Assembly (NCBI GenBank): GCA_035528375.1
Contig: DATKYS010000016.1
Coordinates: forward strand, 1-14,505
Length of the DNA stretch: 14,505 nt
From: a bacterium
GTDB lineage: Bacteria; RBG-13-66-14
Direction: 5' to 3'
Positions 5,212 through 12,557 of this stretch are shown piece by piece (position 1 is the stretch's first letter; each line of letters begins with the position of its first letter). The notes under the pieces are model-generated. The model ran no database searches and was not told the origin of the DNA. It saw only the letters and a program-made list of their open reading frames with translations. The position numbers and the translations under genes were made by a program.

Positions 5212-6131
5212 CGCCCTCCCAGGGCGGCGTCGAGGTTTTCCAGATTTTTCTCCATCACTTCGAGGAATCGGCCGGGGTCGGTGCCGCCGGTGGTGCAGGG
5301 GTCCAGGACGTAAACCGGAACCTCCGCATCCCGGGCGATGTTGCGTGCCGATCCTTCGGGGTAACCGGGCTCGACGAAGACGGCGGCGGCGCCTTTATTT
5401 CGGATCATTCCTACCAGCCGGAGCATCTCCCCGGCCGAGGGGGACGCGCCCGGCGTGAGCATCACCACGCCGGCGATTTCCAGGTCCAGGTCCCGGGCCA
5501 GGTAGCCGAAGGCGTCGTGGTTGGTGACGATGGCGCGGTTCGGCCACCCCCGGGCGGCGGTGAGCATCTTTTCGTAGAGCGCCTCTAGCCGGGCGATGAA
5601 CTCCGCCGCGTTGGCGCGGTAGGCGTCGGCGTGGGCCGGGTCCGCCTCCGCCAAGGCGTCGCGGATGTTCTGCGTCATCCGCACGGCGTTGCGGGGGGAG
5701 ACCCAGAGGTGGGGGTCCCACTCCCCGTGCTCGTCGCCGTGCGGTTCTCCCTGATGATTGTGGAAGGTGAGGGGCAGGGGCTCGATGCCTTCCCCGGCCG
5801 TCACGATTTCGGTCCCCTCGGGCAGGTCGGCCAGGGCGTCCCCGAGGAACCCCTCGAGGCCCAGGCCGTTGAGGATGACCAGGTCGGCGCGGTTTAGTTT
5901 TAACAGGTCCCCCGGGACGAGCTGGTAGTTGTGAATATCGCCGGCCTCGGGGCTGACCAGGACGTCCACCGTGACGCCCGTCGTATTACCCACTACATTT
6001 TCGGTAAGAAGGTATATCGGTAAAATACTAGCCACTACGGTGAGGCCGCCTCCGTCCTCGACCACCTCCCCCCCACCGCAGGAGAGGAGGAGGGTCGAGG
6101 GGATGAACGCTAGGAAAGCGCGGACCTTCAT
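5208..6131 (-). CDS. znuA: Zinc ABC transporter substrate-binding lipoprotein (ZnuA family)
   Basis: Metal-binding component of the importer, cluster A-I solute-binding family, 307 residues. The signal peptide ends in LLLSC, making Cys18 the lipidated residue. The metal ligands expected for the family are visible: His67 (DIHNYQ), His141 (WDPHLWVSP), His205 (TNHDAFGYL) and an acidic residue near 277-285 (LDPCTTGGTD). A His-rich mobile loop (124-141, six His) precedes the second ligand, a feature favouring zinc over manganese. The loop is shorter than in enterobacterial ZnuA. GAGGAGAA precedes ATG 6131, and the ATG overlaps the regulator's stop by four bases. Residues 31-52 (VVASILPIYLLTENVVGN) are conserved family sequence. 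They are written in strikingly AT-rich, rare codons that contain two copies of the dispersed motif 42 bp apart. Confidence 0.95.
   Translation of the reverse strand: MKVRAFLAFIPSTLLLSCGGGEVVEDGGGLTVVASILPIYLLTENVVGNTTGVTVDVLVSPEAGDIHNYQLVPGDLLKLNRADLVILNGLGLEGFLGDALADLPEGTEIVTAGEGIEPLPLTFHNHQGEPHGDEHGEWDPHLWVSPRNAVRMTQNIRDALAEADPAHADAYRANAAEFIARLEALYEKMLTAARGWPNRAIVTNHDAFGYLARDLDLEIAGVVMLTPGASPSAGEMLRLVGMIRNKGAAAVFVEPGYPEGSARNIARDAEVPVYVLDPCTTGGTDPGRFLEVMEKNLENLDAALGGR
5986..5996 (-). repeat. Dispersed motif copy 6 (GTAGTGGGTAA)
   Basis: In znuA, read GTA GTG GGT AAT ACG (Val-Val-Gly-Asn-Thr). It is in the same orientation as copy 7, 42 bp away, inside an AT-rich codon island. Confidence 0.5.
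6028..6038 (-). repeat. Dispersed motif copy 7 (GTAGTGGCTAG)
   Basis: In znuA, read GTA GTG GCT AGT ATT TTA (Val-Val-Ala-Ser-Ile-Leu), a run of rare codons encoding a conserved family peptide. Confidence 0.5.
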
Positions 6132-6556
6132 TTCTCCTCGACCTCCGGCTCATCGGGACGGAGCGCGTTTGAACATCCGGGGCAGAGCCCGCTCAGGTTC
6201 AGCTCAACCCCCTCCACCACGTACCGCATCGGCAGGGCGGGGCGGGGGACGGGGACCGTTTCGAGGCAGGTTGTGATCCCACACGCGTCACAGGTGAAGT
6301 GGGCGTGGGCGTGGTCCGAGGCGCCGAAGCGCGTCGCCGCCCCCGTGGTTATCCGCCGCAGAAGTCCGGCCTCGGCGAGGTCGTTCAGCACCCGGTAGAG
6401 GGTGACACGGTCGAGCCTGGGCTCCAGCCGTTCCTCGATCTCCGCGTGGCTCAACGGCCGGTCGCCGGCGAGGATGACGTCCAGGGTCCGCACGCGCGGG
6501 TCGGTGCAGCGCAGGCCTTTCTTTTTCAGCAACACCCCGGCGGTCTCGGTTTTCAA
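6128..6556 (-). CDS. zur: Fur-family transcriptional regulator, probable zinc uptake regulator
   Basis: Metal-sensing repressor of 142 residues. The N-terminal winged helix spans about 1-80: GLRCTDPRVRTLDVIL fits the family GLR-T-R--IL pattern, and RVTLYRVLNDLAEAGLL (50-66) is the recognition helix. The dimerisation/metal part contains HAHAHF (82-87), CDAC (89-92) and CPGC (125-128), the two CxxC pairs of a structural zinc site. The start is TTG at 6556, following CGGGGACTGAAG; the upstream frame reaches a stop without an ATG or GTG. The zinc assignment is from the following znuA, znuC and znuB genes; Fur, Mur or PerR specificity cannot be excluded from sequence alone. First gene of the operon, so likely autoregulated through the phased palindromes over its promoter. 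Confidence 0.9.
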   Translation of the reverse strand: MKTETAGVLLKKKGLRCTDPRVRTLDVILAGDRPLSHAEIEERLEPRLDRVTLYRVLNDLAEAGLLRRITTGAATRFGASDHAHAHFTCDACGITTCLETVPVPRPALPMRYVVEGVELNLSGLCPGCSNALRPDEPEVEEK

Positions 6557-6646
6557 CTTCAGTCCCCGGTGAAATGCATCCGCCGATGGATTCGTAGATT
6601 ACACTCACGGCTATCGTCGGCGGGAGACGGGCGGCCAGCCCTCGGG

Positions 6647-6675
6647 ATTATAACGCAACTATGTTGCAGATGCAA
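6647..6675 (-). promoter_or_regulatory. Promoter of the zur-znuACB operon
   Basis: The minus strand reads TTGCAT (6675-6670), a 17-bp spacer and a perfect TATAAT (6652-6647). The predicted start near 6640 gives a leader of about 84 nt before the TTG start of the regulator. In that leader CCGCCGA and TCGGCGG (6617-6623 and 6580-6586) could pair. The spacer and -35 are covered by the paired palindromes at 6655-6684. Confidence 0.7.
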
Positions 6676-6684
6676 GTGGATTGC
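6655..6684. promoter_or_regulatory. Tandem GCAA-N5-TTGC operator, probable Zur/Fur-family box
   Basis: Two 13-bp palindromes of identical layout are present: GCAA CTATG TTGC at 6655-6667 and GCAA GTGGA TTGC at 6672-6684, with centres 17 bp apart. The junction also forms TTGCA-GA-TGCAA (6664-6675). The first lies in the spacer of the zur promoter and the second over its -35, the standard position for repression by a dimeric regulator. The same block is upstream of the plus-strand -35 at 6696. Binding by the neighbouring Fur-family protein is inferred from position and symmetry. Confidence 0.65.
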
Positions 6685-6695
6685 TTCTCTATCGG

Positions 6696-6724
6696 TTGAC
6701 AACGCTGGGCCCCGCCGGTAGGAT
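6696..6724 (+). promoter_or_regulatory. Promoter of the DUF3160-HEAT gene pair
   Basis: TTGACA (6696-6701, perfect -35), a 17-bp spacer and TAGGAT (6719-6724). The predicted start near 6731 leaves a leader of about 66 nt before ATG 6797. The promoter is divergent from the zur promoter, and the operator block ends 11 bp upstream of its -35. Confidence 0.7.
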
Positions 6725-6796
6725 TAGCCCGCCCGAGTACACACAGGCGCGCCCCCGGGGTTTTCCCGCACGCGCCCCTTCAGCCGGAAGTCGGTC

Positions 6797-9700
6797 ATGC
6801 CCCACCCCATCCAGCGGCTCAAAGAGTGGTTCGGCGGTCTCTCCCCGGCCAGGAAGTGGATCTACCCCATCGTCACGGTGCTCCTGATCGGTGGAATCAC
6901 CGTCGGCCTGGTCATCCTCCTGTCCGTCCCCGCCGAGGCGGGGCGGCTGGTGCCCGAGGGGGTGGAGATTGTCGAGGCGAAGCTCCCCTCCCCCGTGCAG
7001 ATAACCACGGGCGAGGGCAACGACAGCACGCCGGCCGTCTCGCCGGACGGCACCCTGGTGGCCTTCGCCTCCGACCGGAGCGGCAACTCCGATCTTTACG
7101 TCGTCCCCGCCGCCGGGGGCGAGCTGCACCAGCTCACCCATTCCACCTCGGACGAAAAGGACCCCCACTACTCGCCCGACGGCTCCTCCCTGGTCTATGT
7201 CTCGCGGGTCGAGGGCGATTACGACGTCTGGGTGATGGACGCCCGTGGCGGGGGTGAGCTGCGGCTGACCCACCACGAGGGGGACGAGACGGAGCCCCGG
7301 TGGAGCCCGATTCAGTTCCAGAGCGACACCCTCCACTACCGCGTCCTCTACGGTTCCGCGGAGGGACCGTTCACCGTTCGCGAGGACGGCTCGGACAGAC
7401 AACCGGTCGCGCTCCCCGTCGAAGGGGTGTCCCATCTGCGCTGGACGCCCCACGGCCTCGGCGTACTGGGGGAGGCGGAAACCGACGAGGGGGTCACCGT
7501 GGTGGCCACCGGGCTGGAGGGTATTTTCCCCGTCGAGGGGGTTCACGGCCGCGGGCCGCTCCTTTCCCCAAACATGACGGGCCTCCTGTTCATCGGCAGC
7601 CTGAACGGCAACCACCGCATCTACTACTACGAGCCCTCCCGCGGTCGGCTCCTCAAGCTCAACCCCCTTTCCGAGCCCGGCCGGTTGGCCTGGGCGCCCG
7701 ACGGTTCCGGCTTCTACTACACCGACCTGGTGGACGGCTTCAGTAAGATTTTCTACCAACCGCTCCCCCTGCCGCTCTCCGACGTGACGAACCTCTGGCA
7801 GTACGACCTGCGGCCCGAGCAGCTCGACGCCCTCGAGCGGAGTTCGTTGATTTACGGCGACCGACGCTGGCCCCTCTTCGATCAGCCCTACCTGGAGGAG
7901 TCCCCGGGAGACGTCGTCTTCGCCTCTTCCTACACCCGGCCGACCTACGTCACCGCCGACGCCCTCGAGGAGCTGACCGACTACTACCTCGACTTCCTCC
8001 TCCTGGCCCTGGAGGAGGACACGGCGCGCCTGGAGCTCGTCAATTTCTACTTCGCCCTCGACGCCCGGCTGAAACAGGAGATACACCAGCTCGAGGAGGC
8101 CCGCTCCTACGCGCTGGCCAACCCCGAGTCGCTCCTGGTGGCCCAGGTCGGCGGCGTGGCGGCCTACGACGTCCTGATGGACCACCTCCGATTCCTCGCC
8201 TCTTACGTCGAGGTGGGGGGGGAGCTCCTGGTCCCGGCCAACGTCGTGCGCGCCGGAATCACGAACCCCGACGCCTTCCAGGCCGCCACGGCCATCCGGG
8301 GCGGGGCGGGACCGGCCCCCGTCGTCAGCCGGGGGAATGACGGCTACCCCGCCGAGTTCTTCCAGGCGCCGGACTGGGTGCGGCGGACCAGCGAGGCGGC
8401 CGCCGGGTTCTACCGCGGCTACAACTGGGCCAGCCGCGTCAAGTTCCGCCTGACCGACCGGGATCAGACCCTCGAGGCGCTCATTCTCACCTACCTTCTC
8501 GGCTCCGGCGAGCTGCGCTCCAGTTGGGGCCGCCTCGACGACGCCTTCGCCTTCCAGTTCGGCGAGGCCGACGACTTCGACGTGGACACCCTGGACGACC
8601 TGATGCGCGAGTCCTACGGCGCCGACGTCACCCTGGCCGAGCTGGCCGATCCCGAGGGGCTGGCCCGCTTCACGGAGGCCGTGGCCGGGATTCAGGCCAA
8701 GATTGCCGAGGACAATCCCGAAGAGGCCGAGAAAGAGCCGACCTTCGCCCTCTTTGCCGAGCGGACGTGGCCGTTGGAGGTCTACCTGGCCACTCTGCGC
8801 AGCCCCGCCGTCGGAACGGACGAGACGCGCCGCCCGAGCGCGGGCCTCTTGGACATCGCCGCCGCCGACGGGAGCGAGGCGGCCTGGAAGCAACTTTTCG
8901 ACGCGCAGGGCGAGGGCGGATACGCCGGTTTCGAGGAAGCGCTGAACGCGGTCAAGGGCGATCTGCGCCGCCACGACGACGGGCTCTTCTACGGCTGGAT
9001 GCGCGCCCTGCGACCTTTCCTCGCCACGCCGGAGTCGCCGGAGGGGGAGGAGGAATCCGGTCCTGCGGTGGGCATCGCAGCCCTTCGCGCCGCCTACGCG
9101 TTCTGCGGTGGGTTGCTGGCGCTGACCACGGAGCCGATGGCCCTCGAGAGCGAGCCCGCGGTGCCCCCCTCGATCGGGACGACCGGCGAGACGCCCGCGC
9201 TCCCCCTTCCCTACGTGTACGTCGAACCCTCTCCGGAGCTCTTCGAGCGTCTGGCGGGGCTGGTCAAGAGCCAACACGACCTGTTGCGCGAGACGGGGCT
9301 CTTCCCCGAATTCGCCCCCCTGGCCGGGAGCGAGGCGCTGGCCGCGGTCCAGGCGGCCGAGCTGGCCCGCCAACGGGAGAATCCCACGGCCGAGGAGCTT
9401 CTGGAGGAGGCCCCCGCCGCCGGGGAGGCCCTGGTTCTCAGCGGAATCCGGGTGGAGGACGTGTACCGCCGGTTCTACGACCTCTTGACCCGCCTGGGGA
9501 CCATCGCCCGCCAGCAGGTCTCCGGCGTGCCCCTCACCCCGGATGACCAGTACTACCTCCTCCGGTTCGGCCAGTTGATGCGCGAGCTCACCCGGGACAC
9601 CTTCCGGCAGGGCTCGCTGGGTTATTTGCCGGGAACCGCCTGCGCCCGGGTCGCCAACTTCGAGGCCGACGAGGGGTATTTGGCGCTGGGGCTGGGCGAG

Positions 9701-9937
9701 GCCGAGGAGCTGCTGCGAATCGTGCCCCGTCCCGGGGGCGGCCGTCTGCTCGTCGTCGGCGCCGCTTACGGGTACTACGAGATGGGGCGTCGGACGCCCA
9801 TGCTCCTCTCCGATTGGCTGGGTCAGGTGGCGGCCGAACCACCGCCGATCCGCCCGGGGTGGACCGCCTCCTTCGCCCCCGAACCCGGTCCCCGGACGAG
9901 CGGGACGGAGAACGTTCCAAACGAGCCGAAGGGGTAA
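6797..9937 (+). CDS. Membrane-anchored TolB-like beta-propeller / DUF3160 protein
   Basis: Large envelope protein of 1046 residues and unknown function. A short basic cytosolic start is followed by one membrane segment (about 22-43, YPIVTVLLIGGITVGLVILL), so the bulk should be outside the cytoplasm. Residues about 65-325 form a PD40/TolB-like propeller with repeated SPDGTLVAFASDRSGNSDLYVV-type blades (80-103, 125-148, 165-172, 297-310). From about 340 to 1015 the sequence fits DUF3160: PTYVTADALEELTDYYLDF (near 382-400), DDGLFYGWMRALRPFL, YVYVEPSPELFERLAGLV, and the end block LLVVGAAYGYYEMGRRTPMLLSDWLGQV. Family membership is from remembered pattern, not a search. No catalytic motif is evident. 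It is expressed from its own promoter with a weak GGAAG ribosome site, and the next gene starts 3 bp after its stop, so the two products probably work together. Confidence 0.82.
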   Translation: MPHPIQRLKEWFGGLSPARKWIYPIVTVLLIGGITVGLVILLSVPAEAGRLVPEGVEIVEAKLPSPVQITTGEGNDSTPAVSPDGTLVAFASDRSGNSDLYVVPAAGGELHQLTHSTSDEKDPHYSPDGSSLVYVSRVEGDYDVWVMDARGGGELRLTHHEGDETEPRWSPIQFQSDTLHYRVLYGSAEGPFTVREDGSDRQPVALPVEGVSHLRWTPHGLGVLGEAETDEGVTVVATGLEGIFPVEGVHGRGPLLSPNMTGLLFIGSLNGNHRIYYYEPSRGRLLKLNPLSEPGRLAWAPDGSGFYYTDLVDGFSKIFYQPLPLPLSDVTNLWQYDLRPEQLDALERSSLIYGDRRWPLFDQPYLEESPGDVVFASSYTRPTYVTADALEELTDYYLDFLLLALEEDTARLELVNFYFALDARLKQEIHQLEEARSYALANPESLLVAQVGGVAAYDVLMDHLRFLASYVEVGGELLVPANVVRAGITNPDAFQAATAIRGGAGPAPVVSRGNDGYPAEFFQAPDWVRRTSEAAAGFYRGYNWASRVKFRLTDRDQTLEALILTYLLGSGELRSSWGRLDDAFAFQFGEADDFDVDTLDDLMRESYGADVTLAELADPEGLARFTEAVAGIQAKIAEDNPEEAEKEPTFALFAERTWPLEVYLATLRSPAVGTDETRRPSAGLLDIAAADGSEAAWKQLFDAQGEGGYAGFEEALNAVKGDLRRHDDGLFYGWMRALRPFLATPESPEGEEESGPAVGIAALRAAYAFCGGLLALTTEPMALESEPAVPPSIGTTGETPALPLPYVYVEPSPELFERLAGLVKSQHDLLRETGLFPEFAPLAGSEALAAVQAAELARQRENPTAEELLEEAPAAGEALVLSGIRVEDVYRRFYDLLTRLGTIARQQVSGVPLTPDDQYYLLRFGQLMRELTRDTFRQGSLGYLPGTACARVANFEADEGYLALGLGEAEELLRIVPRPGGGRLLVVGAAYGYYEMGRRTPMLLSDWLGQVAAEPPPIRPGWTASFAPEPGPRTSGTENVPNEPKG

Positions 9938-9940
9938 ACC

Positions 9941-12493
9941 ATGCGCCGCGGTGTCATCCTCCTCCTCATTTTGGCCACTACGGTCCTGGCCGAAGCGGTC
10001 GAATCGTCCTCCGGCGAGGAGCTGGCCTATCTGGCCCAGGAACTCGGCTGGGCCCAGAGCGTCCCGGAGCGTCTCGAGCTTCTGGCGCAGATCCAGGCCA
10101 AACTGGAGGGGAGAACCACCGGAACGGTCACACCCAGCGGCTTGTACGCCGCCGTGGCGGCCGAGGCGAGCGATCCCGACGTCGCCCTGCGGCGTATGGC
10201 CGTCACGCTCCTCGGCCTGTTGGACGATGACCGCTGCGTGGCTTTTTTCGCCAACAACGCCGCCGAGGAGAAGGATTACGAGGTCCGGCGCAGAATCGTC
10301 GAGGCGCTGGGCCGCTACACGGGTGAAGGGCCGGCCGACGCCATCGGCTGCCTCGTGGATACCTGGCGCTCGGACGATTACCGATTGCGCGAGCTGGCCC
10401 TCTCCTCCTGGCGGAACACCGGTGGAGCCCTGCCCGCCCTGGCCGACCGCGCCGTCCACCTGCTCGAGGACGACCCCTACCCGCAGGTGCGGACGGCCGC
10501 CGCGGAGGCGCTGCTGGGCATCGAGGCCGTCCGCGGGCGCTACGATTACTACGGTCGGGTGTACGAGGTGTACCGGAACGAGAGCGACCCCGGGGTGAAG
10601 GGTGCCCTGCTGAGCGTGCTGGGCTTCACCGGCGTCCCCGAATCCCTGCCGGTCCTCTCCGAGGCCCTGGAGGATCCCGCGCTGTTCCGCGCCGCCATCG
10701 GGGGGCTCGGCTATATGGACGCCGACGAGAGCCGGAGGCTTCTCCGCGACGCCTTCTGGAGCGATGAGGCGACCAACGAGGACCGCCTGGACGTCCTCGA
10801 GTCCCTCGCCCGCCTGGCGGACGACGATGCCGTCGAAATGGCGGAATGGCTCCTGGAGCACGATCCGACCGGCGATGAGGCCGGAGTGCTGGCGGCCCTG
10901 ACTTTCCACCCCGACCCCGCCGGAATCGGGATGTTGGGGGACTTTATCCGGCGCGACCCCCCGCCGCCCGGCGAACGACTGACCGCCGCCTGCGGTCTGT
11001 TGGGGCGGATGGCCGTCGCGGCCGAGGCCGTCGGGGAACGGCGCCGGTCCGACGACGCGCTTCAGGCCCTGCAGGAGGTCTATTCCGGGGCGTTCGACGG
11101 CCCGGTGTACGACGCGGCGACCGCGGCCCTCATCGCGGCGGTGGACGACGCGTCCCGGCTCGAACCGCCGGTCGCCATGCTGAAACGGGTCGAGTACGCC
11201 GACGCCCTGTCCGCCCTGGGCGATTTATACGCCGCAAAGGGCGACGACGGAACCGGAGTGGCGCTCCTGGAATATCTCGGTGTGGAGCCGCCCCTGGCGA
11301 AATGCCTGGTCGTCATCGAGACGCTCGGGAGGCTGGGTTATTCGGGCGCGGTTCTCCTACTGTCCACCTACGCCCGGGAGACGAAGCCCGGTACTGTGGA
11401 GACCTCGTCGGCCGCCCTGCGGGCCCTGGGGCGGATCGGTGACCGCCGCGCCGCGCCGGTCTTCGCCGAGGTGCTGGAGGACCCCGCCGCCGTGCCGACC
11501 AGGTTGACCGCCGCCGCCGAGGCCGCCGTGGACGCCGGCGACCCCAGCCTGGTCTACCCCCTGATGGAGCTCCTGGAGCGGGGATTGGACTGGCAGACGC
11601 GGGCCGCCGCCGCCCGGGCCCTGGGCGTCCTGGGGAGCCCGGAGGCGCTGGCCGCCGTGGGACGGGCCATGGCCACCGACCCGAGCAAGACCGTCCGCGG
11701 GGAATCTTTCCTGGCCTACTGCCGCTTGACCGACGAGGAGGGGCTTCCACTCCTGTTCACCTTCCTGGCCGGCCACGATATCGGCCTGGACGACGAGGCG
11801 ATGGGCGCGCTCGGCGACCTCTTCGACCGGCTCGGCGGGGAGACGGTGGAGGGGCTCCTGGCACACCCAGAGCCCGAGGCGCGCCGGCTCGTAGTCTGGT
11901 ATCTGGCCCGGCGGGGGGAGCCCGGCGACCGGGAGCTCGTCGAGGCGGCCCTGGGCGACATCAACCTGTTGGTAAACGTGGCCGCGGCCGAGGGGCTCGG
12001 GCTCATGGGTGATCCCGCCTCCGCCCCGGTCCTCCTGGCCGCCTTCAAAGAAACCTTCGAGCCCTACTACGCCTCCCGCAAGGACCTGAGCTTCAACGAG
12101 CGCAACGTGAACCTCTTGCGCCGGACCATCGAGGACGCCTTCTTCGCCCTGGGCGTGGACCCGGGAAACGTCACCGCGGGAGCGGTCGCCCACGTTGACG
12201 AGGTCGAGGTCGTCGAGGAGACCCCGCCCGAGCGGATGAAGGTTGCCGCCGACGCCCTACGCCTGCGCGACGCCCCCTCAACCGCCACCGGGGTGAAAAT
12301 CGGCCTCCTCTCCGCGGGTGAGGTGGTGGAGGTGCTGGAGGTTTCCGGCGACTGGGCCCGGGTCCGGACCGTCGCCGGCCTGACCGGCTGGGCCTGCATC
12401 CGGCTCGAGGGCGAGACGTTCCTCGTCCCCACCGACGAGCCGCTGGTCCCCGAGGAAATACCCGTGGAGCCTGAGATGCCCGACGCGGAATAA
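9941..12493 (+). CDS. Exported HEAT-repeat protein with C-terminal bacterial SH3 domain
   Basis: Predicted secreted scaffold protein of 850 residues. MRRGVILLLILATTVLA is a classical signal peptide with probable cleavage after Ala17. Most of the chain, about 45-740, is a solenoid of paired helices of 30-40 residues in HEAT/PBS-lyase style, for example DPDVALRRMAVTLLGLLDDD, DPYPQVRTAAAEALLGIEA and DINLLVNVAAAEGLGLMGDPASAPVLLAAF. A 20-residue acidic linker leads to an SH3b domain at about 766-832 (ALRLRDAPSTATGVKIGLLSAGEVVEVL then DWARVRTVAGLTGWACIRL), a fold often binding peptidoglycan or peptide ligands. The tail is Pro/Glu-rich. ATG follows the DUF3160 stop by 3 bp, with AAGGGG as ribosome site, so the genes form one operon. 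Catalysis is not expected; an assembly or binding role at the cell wall is inferred. Confidence 0.87.
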   Translation: MRRGVILLLILATTVLAEAVESSSGEELAYLAQELGWAQSVPERLELLAQIQAKLEGRTTGTVTPSGLYAAVAAEASDPDVALRRMAVTLLGLLDDDRCVAFFANNAAEEKDYEVRRRIVEALGRYTGEGPADAIGCLVDTWRSDDYRLRELALSSWRNTGGALPALADRAVHLLEDDPYPQVRTAAAEALLGIEAVRGRYDYYGRVYEVYRNESDPGVKGALLSVLGFTGVPESLPVLSEALEDPALFRAAIGGLGYMDADESRRLLRDAFWSDEATNEDRLDVLESLARLADDDAVEMAEWLLEHDPTGDEAGVLAALTFHPDPAGIGMLGDFIRRDPPPPGERLTAACGLLGRMAVAAEAVGERRRSDDALQALQEVYSGAFDGPVYDAATAALIAAVDDASRLEPPVAMLKRVEYADALSALGDLYAAKGDDGTGVALLEYLGVEPPLAKCLVVIETLGRLGYSGAVLLLSTYARETKPGTVETSSAALRALGRIGDRRAAPVFAEVLEDPAAVPTRLTAAAEAAVDAGDPSLVYPLMELLERGLDWQTRAAAARALGVLGSPEALAAVGRAMATDPSKTVRGESFLAYCRLTDEEGLPLLFTFLAGHDIGLDDEAMGALGDLFDRLGGETVEGLLAHPEPEARRLVVWYLARRGEPGDRELVEAALGDINLLVNVAAAEGLGLMGDPASAPVLLAAFKETFEPYYASRKDLSFNERNVNLLRRTIEDAFFALGVDPGNVTAGAVAHVDEVEVVEETPPERMKVAADALRLRDAPSTATGVKIGLLSAGEVVEVLEVSGDWARVRTVAGLTGWACIRLEGETFLVPTDEPLVPEEIPVEPEMPDAE
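9971..9981 (-). repeat. Near-match to the dispersed motif (GTAGTGGCCAA)
   Basis: Differs from GTAGTGGNTAA at one fixed position. It lies opposite the signal-peptide codons of the HEAT-repeat gene and is the only near copy seen beyond 6.1 kb. Confidence 0.3.
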
Positions 12494-12510
12494 CGCCGTC
12501 CGTCACCATT

Positions 12511-12537
12511 AAAAAAAGCGGACCCGCGGGGGTCCGC
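12511..12537 (-). terminator. Intrinsic terminator between convergent genes
   Basis: An 8-bp perfect stem GCGGACCC (12518-12525) / GGGTCCGC (12530-12537) with a 4-base loop. On the minus strand it is followed by seven T residues (A-tract 12511-12517), the canonical form for the lipoprotein gene that ends at 12558. It lies 17 bp after the plus-strand HEAT gene, where only CTGTTTA follows the stem, so termination in that direction would be weaker. Confidence 0.88.
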
Positions 12538-12557
12538 CTGTTTACGCCGATGAGGGG

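Noticed and set aside
7165-7339. Two further CCACTAC cores at 7165 and 7333 as motif copies.
   Set aside because: They encode His-Tyr with preferred codons and lack the NTA extension, so they are counted only as core matches.
6689-10909. An open reading frame of about 1400 codons on the minus strand.
   Set aside because: It is antisense to the DUF3160 and HEAT genes, whose plus-strand proteins show clear domains and a signal peptide. The minus translation is Gly/Pro/Arg/Glu-rich with no recognisable fold, as expected from GC-rich codon structure.
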